Below, in pieces: positions 1 to 12,200 of a stretch of DNA of 64,000 nt (position 1 is the first letter of the stretch; each line of letters starts with the position of its first letter). This DNA comes from Branchinecta lynchi (lineage: Eukaryota > Arthropoda > Branchiopoda > Anostraca > Branchinectidae). Made by a program: the position numbers and the translations under genes. Under the pieces are notes generated by a model. That model was given only the letters and a program-made list of their open reading frames with translations. It made no database searches and was not told the DNA's origin. The DNA is taken from NCBI GenBank assembly GCA_023053575.1, contig JAKZAP010000006.1:19787280-19851279 (forward strand), in the 5' to 3' direction.

Positions 1-38
1 TTCAAGACAAGTCCGAGGTCATATAAATTCCTGTATCC

Positions 39-662
39 AGGAGGGGTACCTGACCCGTTTTCACACTACCTCGATTGTTGCCACGAAAATGTAAAACTGA
101 AATGTACATGCTGTCCAGACAGTCAAGAGGCAAAATATGACTTTTTTCAACAGTCATGTGTCCAAAAATATTCAAATTATGTGCCCTTTCTTTGTTTTGA
201 AGCTGCTTTGAAAAGGGATTTTCTGGCTATTGACTTTGGTAACTCTACTTTTTCATCATTTTGTAAGTCAACCGAGTTAAGGTTAGAATGAAGTGATGTC
301 CTCTGACAAAAAAAAATATGTTTAACTAGAAATACTGAAGCAATATTTATCCCAATCCATCAACTAGCTTCAAGCTAGTCTTCTTGTACAGGAGGGATAC
401 CTGACCTTGTTTTTACACTACCTCTATTGTTGCCGGAAAATGTCAAAATGAAATGTACATGTTATCCTGACAGTGAAGAGGCAAAACATGACTGTTTTCA
501 ACAGCCATATGTCCAAAAACATTCAAATTGTGTGCCTTTTCTTTGTTTTTAAGCTGGTTTGAAAAGAGATTTTCTGGCTATTGACTTTGGTAACTCTGCC
601 TTTTTCATCATTTTGAAAGTTAATCAAAACCATAAGCTTAGAATGAAGTGATCTTGTCTGAA
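39..662. repeat. Two direct copies of a ~270-bp dispersed repeat
   Basis: Positions 39-305 and 390-662 are diverged direct copies, about 350 bp apart. Each starts with CAGGAGGG(G/A)TACCTGACC and goes on through a conserved stretch containing GAAATGTACATG and TTTTCTGGCTATTGACTTTG. The short GG(T/A)ACC...CCTCCTG end motif recurs, often inverted, near 5665, 5765, 7640, 8350 and 57125, so this is a dispersed family. No coding potential is visible. Confidence 0.6.
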
Positions 663-692
663 AAGAAAAATATTGATTGTGTAAGCCATTTA

Positions 693-1015
693 TCTAGAGC
701 AGTTGCTTGTTCGTCCCAGCAAGTTTCACTCTGATCCCTCAATTCTAACTGTTTCTTGAAGTTTCCTCCCCCCCCCACTCCCCTAAAGCTGTCGAATCCG
801 GTCCAGACTTCAAACGGGACATCAGATATATGTCATCTATAAAGTTCTTAAATTTCTTTCCAATCCGATCACCCGTTCGAAAGTAACACTCGACTAAATT
901 TTCCGGATTCCCACTCTCGCCACTCCCCCCTAGATGGTCGGATCGGGAAACTGATTATTTCCAAGTTAGTTTTGTCGGGTCCCTGATATGCCTGGCAGGT
1001 TTCACCATCCTTACA
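693..1015 (-). repeat. Fragment of the G-rich tandem-unit repeat family
   Basis: This is the C-rich strand of the family seen in full at 61197-63240. It has CAAGTTTCACTCTGATCC, CGGTCCAGACTTCAAACGG, GATCACCCGTTCGAAAGT and GTCGGGTCCCTGATATGCC in the same order as one internal unit there. The ends are not visible, so it is treated as a truncated copy. Confidence 0.6.
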
Positions 1016-1231
1016 CATAATTACTGTAGAAATACTGAAGCAATATTTATTTATCTAATATGTAAACCATTCAATCAGCTTCAATCTTTTAGTATGTTAA
1101 TCAGGGACACCACCATTCAGCTATTTTAAGATTGATCAGTTTATATACAAATGAAATGTATGTAGCTGATCATACTATACTACCAAAAGTTCGTAGCCAG
1201 TTAGTTGGCTACCCTTGGTGTGCCCTATACA

Positions 1232-1556
1232 AACAAGCTTAGTAGCCAACTAGTTGGCTACACATGTTCCCCCAGAATTTCTCCCCAGAAACACAATCAG
1301 TAGCCAACTAGTTGGCTACACATGTCTCCCCAGAAACACTCTCAGTAGCCAACTAGTTGGCTACACATGTCTCCCCAGAAACACTGTCAATAGCCAACTA
1401 GTTGGCTACACATGTCTACCCAGAAACACTCTCAGTAGCCAGTTAGTTGGCTACACATGTCCCCCGGAAATACTCTCAGTAGCCAAGTAGTTGGCTACAC
1501 ATGTCCCCCCCCCCAGAAACACTCTCAGTAGCCAACTAGTTGGCTACACATGTCTC
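1232..1556. repeat. Tandem array, 45-bp unit with a 20-bp perfect palindrome
   Basis: About eight units with a period close to 45 bp. Each holds the palindrome GTAGCCAACTAGTTGGCTAC (or a one-base variant) followed by a conserved spacer, ACATGTCTCCCCAGAAACACTCTCA. Unit starts are near 1298, 1343, 1388, 1433 and 1477. Spacers are conserved between units, unlike CRISPR. An open frame across part of it is a by-product of the period being divisible by three. Confidence 0.9.
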
Positions 1557-1564
1557 CCTCTTAT

Positions 1565-1652
1565 TAATTCAGAAAAAATCAGGTACAGATTCGGTCAATT
1601 TTACGAGGTTCGCCACCCCAATGAAGAAAGGCTCGGGATGCCCCTGACTGTC
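1565..1652 (+). repeat. hAT-like element 3' end fragment
   Basis: The sequence from GATTCGGTCAATTTTAC to GCTCGGGATGCCCCTG matches the terminus of the hAT-like elements that end at 37822 and 59749. I did not find its partner end, so it is a fragment lying between the two inverted palindrome arrays. Confidence 0.5.
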
Positions 1653-1879
1653 AATCAATAATTGTAAAATAAAATCAAGACAAGTTAAGAATCATTAATA
1701 AATATATGGATTTGCACAGATAAACCTAGAATGCAAAGAGGTTTGGATATACTACATGCACAGCCAAACCATCTAGCGAAGGCTAAGTTCAACAACAATG
1801 CAAGCTGAAGAAGAAGAATATTCCCAGAAACATTTTACAGAAGCGAAGTAACTAATGAGAAAGTTTGTATGGGGACATG

Positions 1880-2150
1880 TGTAGCCAAGTAAGTGGCTAA
1901 TGAGAGTGTTTAGGGGGGACATGTGTAGCCAACTAGTTAGCTACTGAGAGTGTTGCTGGGGGGACATGTGTAGCTAACTAGTTGGCTACTGAGAGTGTTT
2001 CTGGGGGACAAGTGTAGCCAACTAGTTGGCTACTGAGAGTGTTTCTGGGGGGGGGGGACAAGTATAGCCAACTAACTGGCTACTAAGTGTTTCTGCGGGG
2101 ACACATGCTGACACATGCAGCCAACTAGTCGCTAGTTGGCTACTAAGAGT
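1880..2150. repeat. Same 20-bp palindrome array in inverted orientation
   Basis: About six more degenerate units with the order reversed: G-rich spacer TTTCTGGGGGGACA, then the palindrome. Together with 1232-1556 this makes an inverted pair around about 1570-1860. A third short block with about three units lies at 5276-5400 in the same orientation as this one. Confidence 0.85.
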
Positions 2151-2325
2151 TTCTGGGGGTGTAACGTTTCCTCTCTTTTCTATTTCAATTGTTTATTGGA
2201 GACCCAAACACCTACAAGCAAAAAGTGACAATAAGCACAAGCAAGCAAAGCACTATACAAAAGCTGGGTGCAACATAATTAAAATAAACAAAACGTTTCA
2301 TCTTCTTTCTTCTAACGATTTATTT

Positions 2326-5296
2326 TCATTTCGACTTCAAGCGCTTGCCAGACTGACTTCGACGATCAATGCTGAGGTTCAGCCGGATGACTGGCTTCAC
2401 GACGCGACCCGAGCTGGTGGTACGGGTCTGTGGCGTGCTGGCGAGGGGCTGTGTGCCGCCGCTCGTTGCAGTGCGACCCGAGGTGGTGGTACGGGTCTGT
2501 GTCCTGCTGGCGAGGGGCTGTGTGCCGCCGCCCGTTGCAGTGGTGTCCTGTTCCACTTGCTGGTTTGTGATAGTCACAGGACTACTGCCTGGTTGGCTGT
2601 AGAGACTGGCATCGCCGGTCAGAGTTGGCAAGGGGCTTGGGAGTATGACTGTTGTAGTTGGGGTGGGTCGAGTAGGAGCTTGCACTTGCAGCGGTGCGCT
2701 ACTCCTTTCGTCTTCTGTGGCAAACTTGGTGTAGGTTTGTTTATCTGGCGTAGACGCTCGACGTGATTGTTCCAAAGGTGGTATGGTGTCAGCTTCGCCT
2801 ATTTGTTGCCCATCGTATGTTGTGGGTGAGGCGAAATCATACCGAGGTCTTATATCCCTCCTGTTTCGTCTGAAGGTGCCTCCGCTTTCGAGGGAGAGGT
2901 TGTAGGATCTAGGGGCTTTATCGTACTTTTTCTCGATGGTTGCTTTTTCCCATTTTGAGTCCTCAGAAAGTTTTACCCATACTTTCTGGTTTGGGTCGAG
3001 CTCTGTTGTCGTCTTTGATCCTCGATCGTATGCAGTTTTCTGCTTCAGCTGAGCTTTCCTTCTGGATTCGATGAATGTTGAGCTATCTACCAGTTTGGGC
3101 TGTAGGGCTTGTGGCAGAACTGGTAATACTGAGCGCAGCTGTCTGCTTATCAGCAGTTGAGCTGGTGAGTATGCTCCGTCGACCGGGGTGTTCCGGAATT
3201 CTAGCAACATCATGTATGGGTCCGTCCTGCTATCCAATGCCTTTGCCATGATGCGTTTGGCTGTTTGGACAGCCTTCTCACTAAGGCCATTTGCCTGTGG
3301 GTATCGTGGACTTGATGTTACATTTTCAATGTTCCAGCTTGATGTAAACGTTTTGAATTCTTGTGATGAGAACTGCGGGCCGTTATCAGTTGTCAGCTTT
3401 TCCGGGACACCATGACGTGCAAAATGCGCCTTGAGTTTGCTGATTACCTGGAATGAAGTGGTTGAAGTCAACTTGTCAATCTCAAACCATCTGCTGTAGT
3501 AGTCTGTGGTGATGAGGTATTCTTGACCTCCCGATGTGAACAGATCCGCTCCAACGTGCTGGAAAGGGTACGCAGGTATTTCCATGTTGATGAGGTGATC
3601 CTTTTGTTGCCTGTTTTGGAACTTGCAGCAGGTATCACAGGCGTTGATCATTTTCTCAATATCTCCAGTGATGTTTGGCCAGAACAGGACAGTTCTGGCT
3701 CTCTCTTTCGTTTTTACTATTCCCAAATGTGACAGGTGGAGTTGCCTCAACATTTCCGACCTCAGTGCTTTGGGAATGACAACCCTTTCCCCTTTTAGAA
3801 TGAGCCCATTGTTCACGACCAACTCATCTCTGTAGTTCCAATAGGGGGTAGTTGAAACGGGGGCATCTTTTCGGTTTTCAGGCCACCCATTTTCAATGAC
3901 TTGCATCAATATGCTCAGTTCCTCATCTTGGAGCGACTCCTGTCGTATGTGCTCCATCCTCTTTTCTGTGATTGGTATCTGTTTGAAGAAAGTGTGTATG
4001 GCCAGTTCTCCCTCGCTTTCAGCTTCCTTATCTACGTCAGGGAGGTGCAAACGGGAGAGTGTGTCTGCCACAGGAATTTCTTTTCCTGGTCTGTAGTGGA
4101 ATGTCAAATCATAAGGCTGGATGGCCAACATCATACGCTGTAGTCTTGGTGGGGCGCGGTTTATTGCCTTGCTCAGGATAGCTTCCAGGGGTTTGTGGTC
4201 TGTCGTGACGTAAACCTTACGCCCAAACAAGTATTGATGAAAGTGTTTGCAGGCAAAAGTTATGGCCAATAACTCTTTCTCGATCTGGGAGTATCGCCTC
4301 TCTGTCTCACTGAGTGACCTTGAGGCAAACGCTACTGTGGCTCCATCCGTTAAGAGCTGGGCGCCCACTCCATGTTGGGAGGCATCAGTTACCACTTCAG
4401 TTAACTTGGCATGCTGATTAAAGTAGGCCAGGTTCTTACAAATTGAGTCCTGGGTTGTTTTTCGGGCAGCTTCATGCGTATCATCCCAGGCCCAAACCTT
4501 AGCTTTCATCAGATCTCGAAGTGGCTGGTTCGATGTGGACAGGTTAGGTATGTATCGGGATAGGTAGTTATACATTCCCAATAATGTATGCAGCTCCTCT
4601 TTGCTTTTCGGGGCTGGCATGTCTCGTATAGCTCTCGTTTTATTGGGGTCTGGCTTTACTCCTTCTTCTGTCAAGATGTGTCCAAAATACGGTATGCTTG
4701 TAGCATCAAATACGCACTTGTCTCTGTTAAATTTCCCGCCTTTTTCTTTGGCTCTTAGAAGGACCTCTGCTAACTTCCTGTCATGCTCTTCATCTGTGGC
4801 AACCCATGCCAGCGATGTCGTCAATAATTAGCCCTATGTCGATTCCTTCAAATGCTTCTTCCATTTTCTTTTGATACTCGTCTTGGGCTGAAACCAGACC
4901 AAAGGGATATCGCTTCCAGCGATATCGGCCAAATACAGTGTTGAATGTGGTCAACTCGGACGATTCTTCATCCAAGACCATTGACCAATATCCACTCCTT
5001 GCATCCACTTTGAAGAATTTCCGGGCTCCTTCACATTTTACTGCTATGTCTTCGAAAAGTGGAACTGGGTGATGGGGTCTCTTGATCCAGCGATTTAGAT
5101 CAACTGGGTCCAGACATATTCTTAGGGAACCATCACCCTTTTTGACCAATACAATAGAATTTACCCATTCTGTGGGCTTGGTGGTTTTTTCTATTACCCC
5201 TAGTGCTTCTAGGCGTTCCAGTTCCTGTTTAAGTTTTTGGCTGCAGTGCAAATGGCAAAATAAACAAAACGTTTCAGGGGGGACAAGTGTAGCCAA
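2326..5296 (-). pseudogene. Ty3/Gypsy-type pol remnant (RT, RNase H, integrase), frameshifted
   Basis: The reading runs right to left. The first frame (5296-4790) enters reverse transcriptase partway, without gag, protease or the RT N-terminus, and reaches the catalytic IIDD motif. A one-base-type frameshift near 4800-4815 moves the reading to a second frame (to 2326, about 832 codons). That frame shows RNase H (VVTDAS, residues about 145-260), the integrase HHCC zinc motif (H363, H366, C396, C399), the DD35E triad (D427, D480, E516) and a low-complexity tail with a duplicated GGTQPLAS block. LTRs, a primer-binding site and an envelope gene are not seen. It is a truncated, inactive copy. Twenty-base direct repeats AAAATAAACAAAACGTTTCA lie at both edges (2281-2300 and 5257-5276). 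Confidence 0.9.
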
Positions 5297-5483
5297 CTAG
5301 TTGGCTACTAAGAGTGTTTCTGGGGGGACATGTGCAGCCAACTAGTTGGCTACTAAGCTTGTTTGTACAGGGCACACCAAGAGTAGCCAACTAACTGGCT
5401 ACAAACTTTTGGTGGTATAGTACGATCAGCTACATACATTTATATATAAACGACTAATCTTACTTTAGCTGAATAGTGGATAT

Positions 5484-6265
5484 CCTGTTTATCATATTTG
5501 TTGGTTCCTTTTTAAGCCAGATTATTCTGAGTACATTCAAAACCCATAGTTTCCGCTGGAAGAAGAAGTCGGAAAGGGTTCGTGGATCCTGATGACTATA
5601 CACTGGAAGGAAGAAAGGAAGAAAGACTTCTACGGAAATTTGAAATCTTGTCTGACTCTGAGGTTGGATACCTCTCCTGTAGGTTTGTCATATTTGTTGG
5701 TTCCTATTTAAGCCAGAAAGATTATTCTGAACGAAAAAATTCCCTGGAAATTTGAAAATTTGTCTGAGGCTGGATACCTCTCCTGTAATTGGGTATAATA
5801 ATAAACCTACTTACCATCAGACATAGCCGTTACTGAGAAGACAAGCAATAACCAGTGGACTATAATACTCTAATTCATTTTCATCTAAAATAATTCGATT
5901 TCCACTGTTATAAATAATAAAGAGTGTATCACACAACCAATAAACTGGCAAATTGTTAAGTTGTGAAGGTAGCCACTAGCTTGACACTAGCTACTGACTA
6001 GCTAGACAGGACAAAAAGAAAGGACGAAGTCGAGAAGTATTATTGGTCAATGTTTATGATTTGACTGTCTCGCTCTCTCACTTCCTATAACTTACTAAAC
6101 TGTATCTCCATTTAGTATCCTTCGACGGACTCACTTCTGCTGGACAAGGCATCATTTGACAGTAACAACTTTTGCTAGCTGGGTCTTTCTTGGTTTTTTA
6201 TTTCTTTCTCATCTTGGTCGCACCAGGGAGAAGACCGAATCAAAGTCTGGACAAATTAACCTACC
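5484..6265 (+). promoter_or_regulatory. Upstream region of SLC25A20 (promoter and 5' UTR not resolved)
   Basis: No coding feature is recognisable. The left part has further inverted copies of the GAGGTTGGATACC(T/C)CTCCTGTA motif (near 5665 and 5765). The 5' UTR and transcription start of the carrier gene must lie here or further left, but I cannot place a TATA box or initiator with confidence. Confidence 0.3.
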
Positions 6266-9200
6266 ATGACGAATAAAAAGGAAGTCCAGCACACCACCCC
6301 AGCAAAAGATTTTGCAGCTGGTGGTTTTGGTGGAGTATGCCTAGTTGCAGTGGGGCATCCTTTTGACACAATCAAGGTTAGTTTATTCGAGACCATTCAG
6401 AATTTTACAGGAGGGCTATCCAACTTCGAATTTACAGAACCTGGAACCTGGCCTAAAAAGGTTGGAAGGAAATTTCAGTGCAATCTTAGAAACCAGGTGC
6501 CAGATGAATCGCCGAATTTATGATTACTATCAGTGATTTCAGTTGTTTCAGGAAAGGGTGTACAGCAGGTGGTGGAGAGTGGGAACTGCTTGGACACAAG
6601 GCTCCCGATTATTGTTTCAGAGAAGCTTGGCTATTGGTTGCGAGATTTGTGAGAGTACCAGGTATGCAAATGAAAATGCTGGAATAGCTGAAATTGTATT
6701 TTTGGAACCACTTCAGGCTCAGGCTGCAGCTAAAATTGAAATGGTGATTTTTTATCTGCCCTTCATAAGTCTCCTCTTCAGAGCTAGGCATTCTTTGAGC
6801 CCAAGCACCAACATCATCCCTGATGTTCAAGAGCCTGACAAAGAGCCTTGCCAAGAAGGGCCAAAATATTGTTGCCAAAGCATTGTTGGTGTCTATCTGT
6901 TTTATCCATTGTTTGAACATATGTTATCTGCAGGCCGAAGGTCCATAGAAAAATCCATTTTCGAATCCTTCACCAACCGTCCAAATGAGCAACCCCCTAA
7001 CTGAATAACTCAGATATGTCTGAACCCTACCACCCAAGGGAATTCACCTTCATGGGGAGTAGCCTACCAACCAAAGGCATGCTACCAACTGTCCAAGGGA
7101 GCACCTCCATTCAGGTGGCATCTATTGGCCAAGTAACTTCTCCATGTTAAGTGAAAGCCCTTGAAGAAGCAAAAGGCATCAAAACTACAAGAAGAAACGA
7201 AAAAAGCAGAAAAAAATTAAAGCATAATGTGTAAAAGTCTTGTGAGTACAGGAATCATGCATACTGGACCCAAAAGCTCTACTCGATACAAGGAAAACCC
7301 ATAAAACCCTTCTTTTTCAGTTATTGTGCATGTTTTTGAGGGTCTCAAGAGGTAGATTGGAGGTGGGGGGGGGGGCTGGTATACCTGTATAAAGTTTTTA
7401 GGGTCTACTGAAATGAAATACACCAAGTTTTTTTCTAACTACTCACACTTCTCCCCCCCCCCCCCTTCTCCTCCACACGGTATTATTTTTCAACTGTGTA
7501 GCGGATTCCCCTGTGAAGGAGAAATCTCCAAAATACCTGTTGCCCAACTGCTGACTGACTGAGTGGCTCATGACCTGTTTCGCACTGCACAGAAATTTCC
7601 TTGTAAAGTTTTCTGGGATCTTGTAAATTCGAGGTTGGATAACCCTCCTGTATCTTAAAATCTGTTAAGTTCTATTATTGTCAGTTGTCTTTAGTTAGGC
7701 TGTGTCACCATGATTAGTCAGGCTGTGTCACCCAATTTGATTTGGAAACCAGCAACTGTGTCACTGAATTTGAGAATTGGAAACCAGCAACTGTTTTATA
7801 AGTATTCAACTGAAAGACAAAAACGCTCCTCAGCCAGGATTTGAACCCAGGACCCTCTGCTTGCAGTCAAATTTCGTGTTGTTTGGGTTCAAATTTGTGT
7901 CTTTCAGTTCACTACTTATGAAATATTTCCATCTCAAGGGCGTCTTCCCCACTAAATTTATATATTTGGTTTTATTTGGTTTTCACCATGAGACCCCACC
8001 TTCTGGGTCCTGGTATGTCTATGTGGCTCCGACAATGGAGTCCTGGACTTCTAAATTATATTCGAAAAAACTGTTTCTGGTTTATTGGTCACGGTACAAG
8101 TCCGTTGTGTGAAGTGCCATCTGTGTATTATCATCAACTGTGTTGTCCTTAAGGTTACAGGATCCACCCTCGAATTTATGTAACCTGGAACTTAGCCTGA
8201 AAACCTACAAAGAAACCTCTGTGCTGTCCGAAAAAGGTCCTAGGTCATTCAGGGTTTCCTACTTGAAAGTTAGCACCTTGTTAGAACTGCATTGAAATTT
8301 CCTTTCAACCTATTTAAGCCTGGTTCGATGTTGTATAAATTCAAGGTAGGGTACCCCTCCTGTATTCCACAGGTTCACCACCCGATTCGAGAAGAAACTG
8401 CATCTTGCTCCAGTTCTTGAGCTGAAGTGTTTTCGGTGTCCTCGATTCTTTTTTTTTGGGGGGGGGGCAGTCTCTAGGAGCTTGTTATCTTGATTGGTAG
8501 AAATGAGTTTGTGCATCCAAGCAACTTTTACTGCAAAATACTTAAGAAACGTTTACTTTTGGTCCACTTCAGTATAGCCTATACAGTAAAATGTCCGAAA
8601 CTTACTCTTTGTTTTCTACTGTTGCTTCTTTCAGGTTTTGCATGGTGTAAGCTATGACATATTTCAGTTCAGAATTAAGAACGCTACTGTTATTAGGGGA
8701 TGTGCAGGAACTTTAAAAAAAAAATTATGGACTTGTAGCGTTCAAATCAAATCAAATGTGCAAATTTGTTTACCTTGCTGATTGATAATTTAAATCAGTG
8801 ATTAGGACGAAGAAGCAAACGGATCATTTTCTAATTACTTTTTGTGCCTAAAGGTAGCTGAAAATGTCAAATAAGCATACTTCTACTGTTTTGCATTGCA
8901 GAACTTTAACAATCTGGTCAAATATGCTACTGATGAGATGTAGTAAACTACTAAAGGAGAGCAGGTGTTTTTTACATCAACCCTTTAGTTGCCACAGCAT
9001 AGCACAAACAGGCATCTTAAATATGCTGAAACTTCAGTGGGATTCACAGGAAAAACTCCCATTTTCAATATCGATGATTTCCTAAGATTATCACCGAACA
9101 GATAAAGTTTTTCTTTCTTGAATAACTTTTGCCAGCATTCAGATGGAGTTATAGCATTAGCAGATACATCATTATTATTGAGCTTACTCGAATTCACCAC

Positions 9201-12200
9201 ACTATTCCAGTCTTTTTTAGAAGAGGGGAAATCCAAACCATTATAACGTATGGAACAAAGACCTTTTTTATAATCATGCTTGATTTTTTGTTTCAGAACA
9301 AAAAAACATTGGAGTTCTATCATATTTCGTGGTACCCGATTAGAGTTATATCATATTTTGGGGTACCCTATGCCTAACACTGGATACCCCAGCCTTAGCT
9401 AAATGCTGGGTACCCTAACCCTGACCTACTCCACCGTAAAGGAACTTGGATTGGTTGCTTTTGGTTGGAACTACAAGAATCTCAGTCTGTGTTGCCGACA
9501 GTAGCCTGTCAGTCTTTGGATTGAAAGTTGGTATGATGCTGGAAGGAAAAAATAATCATGGGAACTAACATACCCAAGTTCTAGCCAAAGTACAATTATG
9601 TTTCCTTCTGTTATGCAAAGTTTTCTATAGGTGAGGCTTCAGACAATGGCAAAACCACCACCAGGACAGCCACCAATGTATATTAGTGCTTTTGACTGCT
9701 TCAAGAAGACAGTGGCAAGGGAGGGTCCTTTAGGCCTTTATAAAGGTGAGTCACCTCTAGGTTACTTTCTGCCAAACCAACAAATTTAGTTTGGACAACA
9801 TCTCAGGTTTGACTAAGTGCACGAATGCAAAAATAGGTCTACAACTGTTTCTGTTCCAAGGCTCTAATCAGAATGCTAATTGAAAGCGCAAGGACAAAAG
9901 AAAACGAAGGCAAAAAAAAGACAAAATCATGCCTTGCTCCCAATCAAGTTAAAAAGGTTTGAGCAGTGCCAGGCTGATTGGAAAAGAATCACTTGATAGA
10001 GAACAAAATGGTAAAGAGTTCCTGGGTAGATTGGTGTCTCTGATAGACGTCAGCTACGATTCTTACTTATATTCTGATATCCGTTGTAAACATTGTTTGA
10101 ATAAATGTTTCAAAGCCAGCTTGGGCTCAAAGAGTATTTATAATCTAATTATGTTCCAGGAAAACATGACAGAGAGGAAGGTTTTTGCAAGAACCATACT
10201 ATTTCATAATAGAATGACTCTTTCCTTCAATCATAAGCAAACAAAAATATAATGCCCAAATAATGCCATTATGCTCTTATTTCGCAAAAAACAAGTTCAT
10301 TTGTCGCCAAATTTTAAGGCGGAAAACATGCCGTGCAGATGTATGGTATGTATTGCTCTTTGGGATCCCAAAACGTAAGTGACGGGATACCTAGGACTTT
10401 GTAAAGTTGTCGCTCTGTCTGTTAGCACGTGAGATACTTTGCTCAAACGTATTGTGAGGATCCTTTGGGTCAAAGTACAGGTTAGTTTCGTAGATGGGCC
10501 CCATAGCTGGATATTTAGGGATAGAGGAGGGGTTCCAGATTAAGGGACGAAAAAGTAGTTTAGTTCTATAAAATAGGCGATCTAGGGGTAAGGGATCCGT
10601 ATCTGAAACTTATTTTCTAGACGGACAACTAGTTCGTCCGAAATCCGGTCAAAACCAGAATAGTTGACAAAAGAAAAAGTTTTATCTGAACTTTATTATA
10701 GGCACTATATTGGGGTAAGAAGACATGCTTAATCCATTTCTGAAACTTATTTTCTCGCCGGACACCTAGTTCGTCCGCGTCCGTATCCGGTCCAAACGGG
10801 GAAGTTAGTAAGCAACAAAATTTTATTCAGAAGTAATTTGGACTTTCGATCCGGGAGTAATTGAATTGGGCATTCCGAATGTGTCTCTGGAACTTGTTTT
10901 CTCGCTGAACAAGCATTTTGCCAGGAATCCGGCCAAAACCTGAAATTTGGTTAAAAGTAAAAGTTCATTCTTAGATTCGAGGTTTGCCTCGGGGGTAAGA
11001 AGTAAGAACACACAGCGAATCTATTTCTGAAGTTTATTTCCTTGTTATTAAAGATATATAGGGGTAAACACATATGTTGTTGGATCCATATCCCGTTGCT
11101 GTTTGGCCGTAATTTATAATCAAACATAAACAAATATTCGGTATCATTTTTTTTTTTACATTTTCTAGCGATTATTAGGGGTTAAAAGTACGCGATCTAT
11201 TAAAGACCAGAAATCTGCAGGACCCTATTGTCTGGATCAAGAGGTCCAATAACTTTTTTGGAATCCCATCCAAACCTTTGGTATTGTTCTCAACTCGTTG
11301 ACCGTCTCCCCACTGACTACATTTTCTGATAGGGAGCTCCATGACATGGCCACTCTGTTCCCTAGTTCCCAACGGCCGACGTCTGTCAAAGCTTTAAATA
11401 CAATTTTAATTTGAAGGCCATTTAGCTGCGTATTTTCATTTAACACAACCAGGTTCTCTGCCGGAAGGATCTTAGGCGCCCTGGTGCACTTTATACAATC
11501 TCGATCAGGTGCCCCCTGGTAAAATCTTTAGACCAGTGTGAAAATTCTAAGGGACGCAGTCTTGCTTCATACGAAAGATTCTTCGGAGAAATGGGAAACT
11601 TGTTGATCCTTCGCTGGACATCCTCCGTGAGGAATGATCAAATTCCTGGCTTGTGACAGTACCTGAGTGCTGAAGTTGAGCGCTGAACCTCATAGGTAGT
11701 GTAATAGGCTTAATCTGTGTTTCAGGTAGACCGACAGAAATAACTACAGGGACAGAGTAGAGCTGAAACCATAAACTTAAATACCGATTTAGGCAAGGTC
11801 ATGTTGCGCAGGCAGATAAGTTTTATGCAACATGGTTCGGAACAATGCTCTGACATGAACCGTCGCTAATATCCTTGAAGATGCTCCTAACCCTTTCAGT
11901 CACGAATGTTCTACCTTCGATGGAAAATTCTGAAAACCAGACTGCATGACACCTTGGGGTACCTAAGCATCGTCATTTTTTTTTCGGGGAACCTTTCTAT
12001 GTTTCTGTTTTCTACGCTAGAATCTGGAAGGTGTGGCATATGCACATGACTGTGTGACATAGCCTGTGACAATACTTAAAAGGAATTTGAACCTCATTCT
12101 CTCGGGCATATTTGTTATTGATGATGATGATGATGATTTTATTTTTGACCCGTCAAAATAAACACAAGGCACAAAGACGGAGTAAATAATAAGGAAAAAA

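Larger units (their letters stand above)
1107..5483. mobile_element. Composite element with long terminal inverted repeats built on palindrome arrays
   Basis: The left end (about 1107-1260) and right end (about 5335-5483) are reverse complements over roughly 145 bp, with a few mismatches. Landmarks are TATGTAGCTGATCATACTAT on the left against ATAGTACGATCAGCTACATA on the right, and GGTGTGCCCTATACAAACAAG against CTTGTTTGTACAGGGCACACC. Inside each end lie tandem 20-bp palindromes. The interior holds a Gypsy-type pol pseudogene. I see no transposase, so this may be a non-autonomous TIR element or foldback that received the pol insert. Exact termini and target duplication were not resolved. Confidence 0.6.

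Noticed and set aside
1254..1490. 78-codon ORF with PRNT repeats
   Set aside because: Product of the tandem array, whose period of 45 is divisible by three.
1232..1556. CRISPR-like array (short palindromic repeats at a 45-bp period)
   Set aside because: The spacers are conserved between units, the context is eukaryotic and no cas genes exist.
6543..7004. 153-codon ORF inside SLC25A20 intron 1
   Set aside because: No family resemblance; it overlaps the Penelope-type 3' repeat.
7838..7860. tRNA gene
   Set aside because: Only a B-box-like sequence on the - strand; no A box or cloverleaf found.
8985..9323. 112-codon ORF on the - strand
   Set aside because: Composition hints at a LINE linker fragment, but no diagnostic motif is present.
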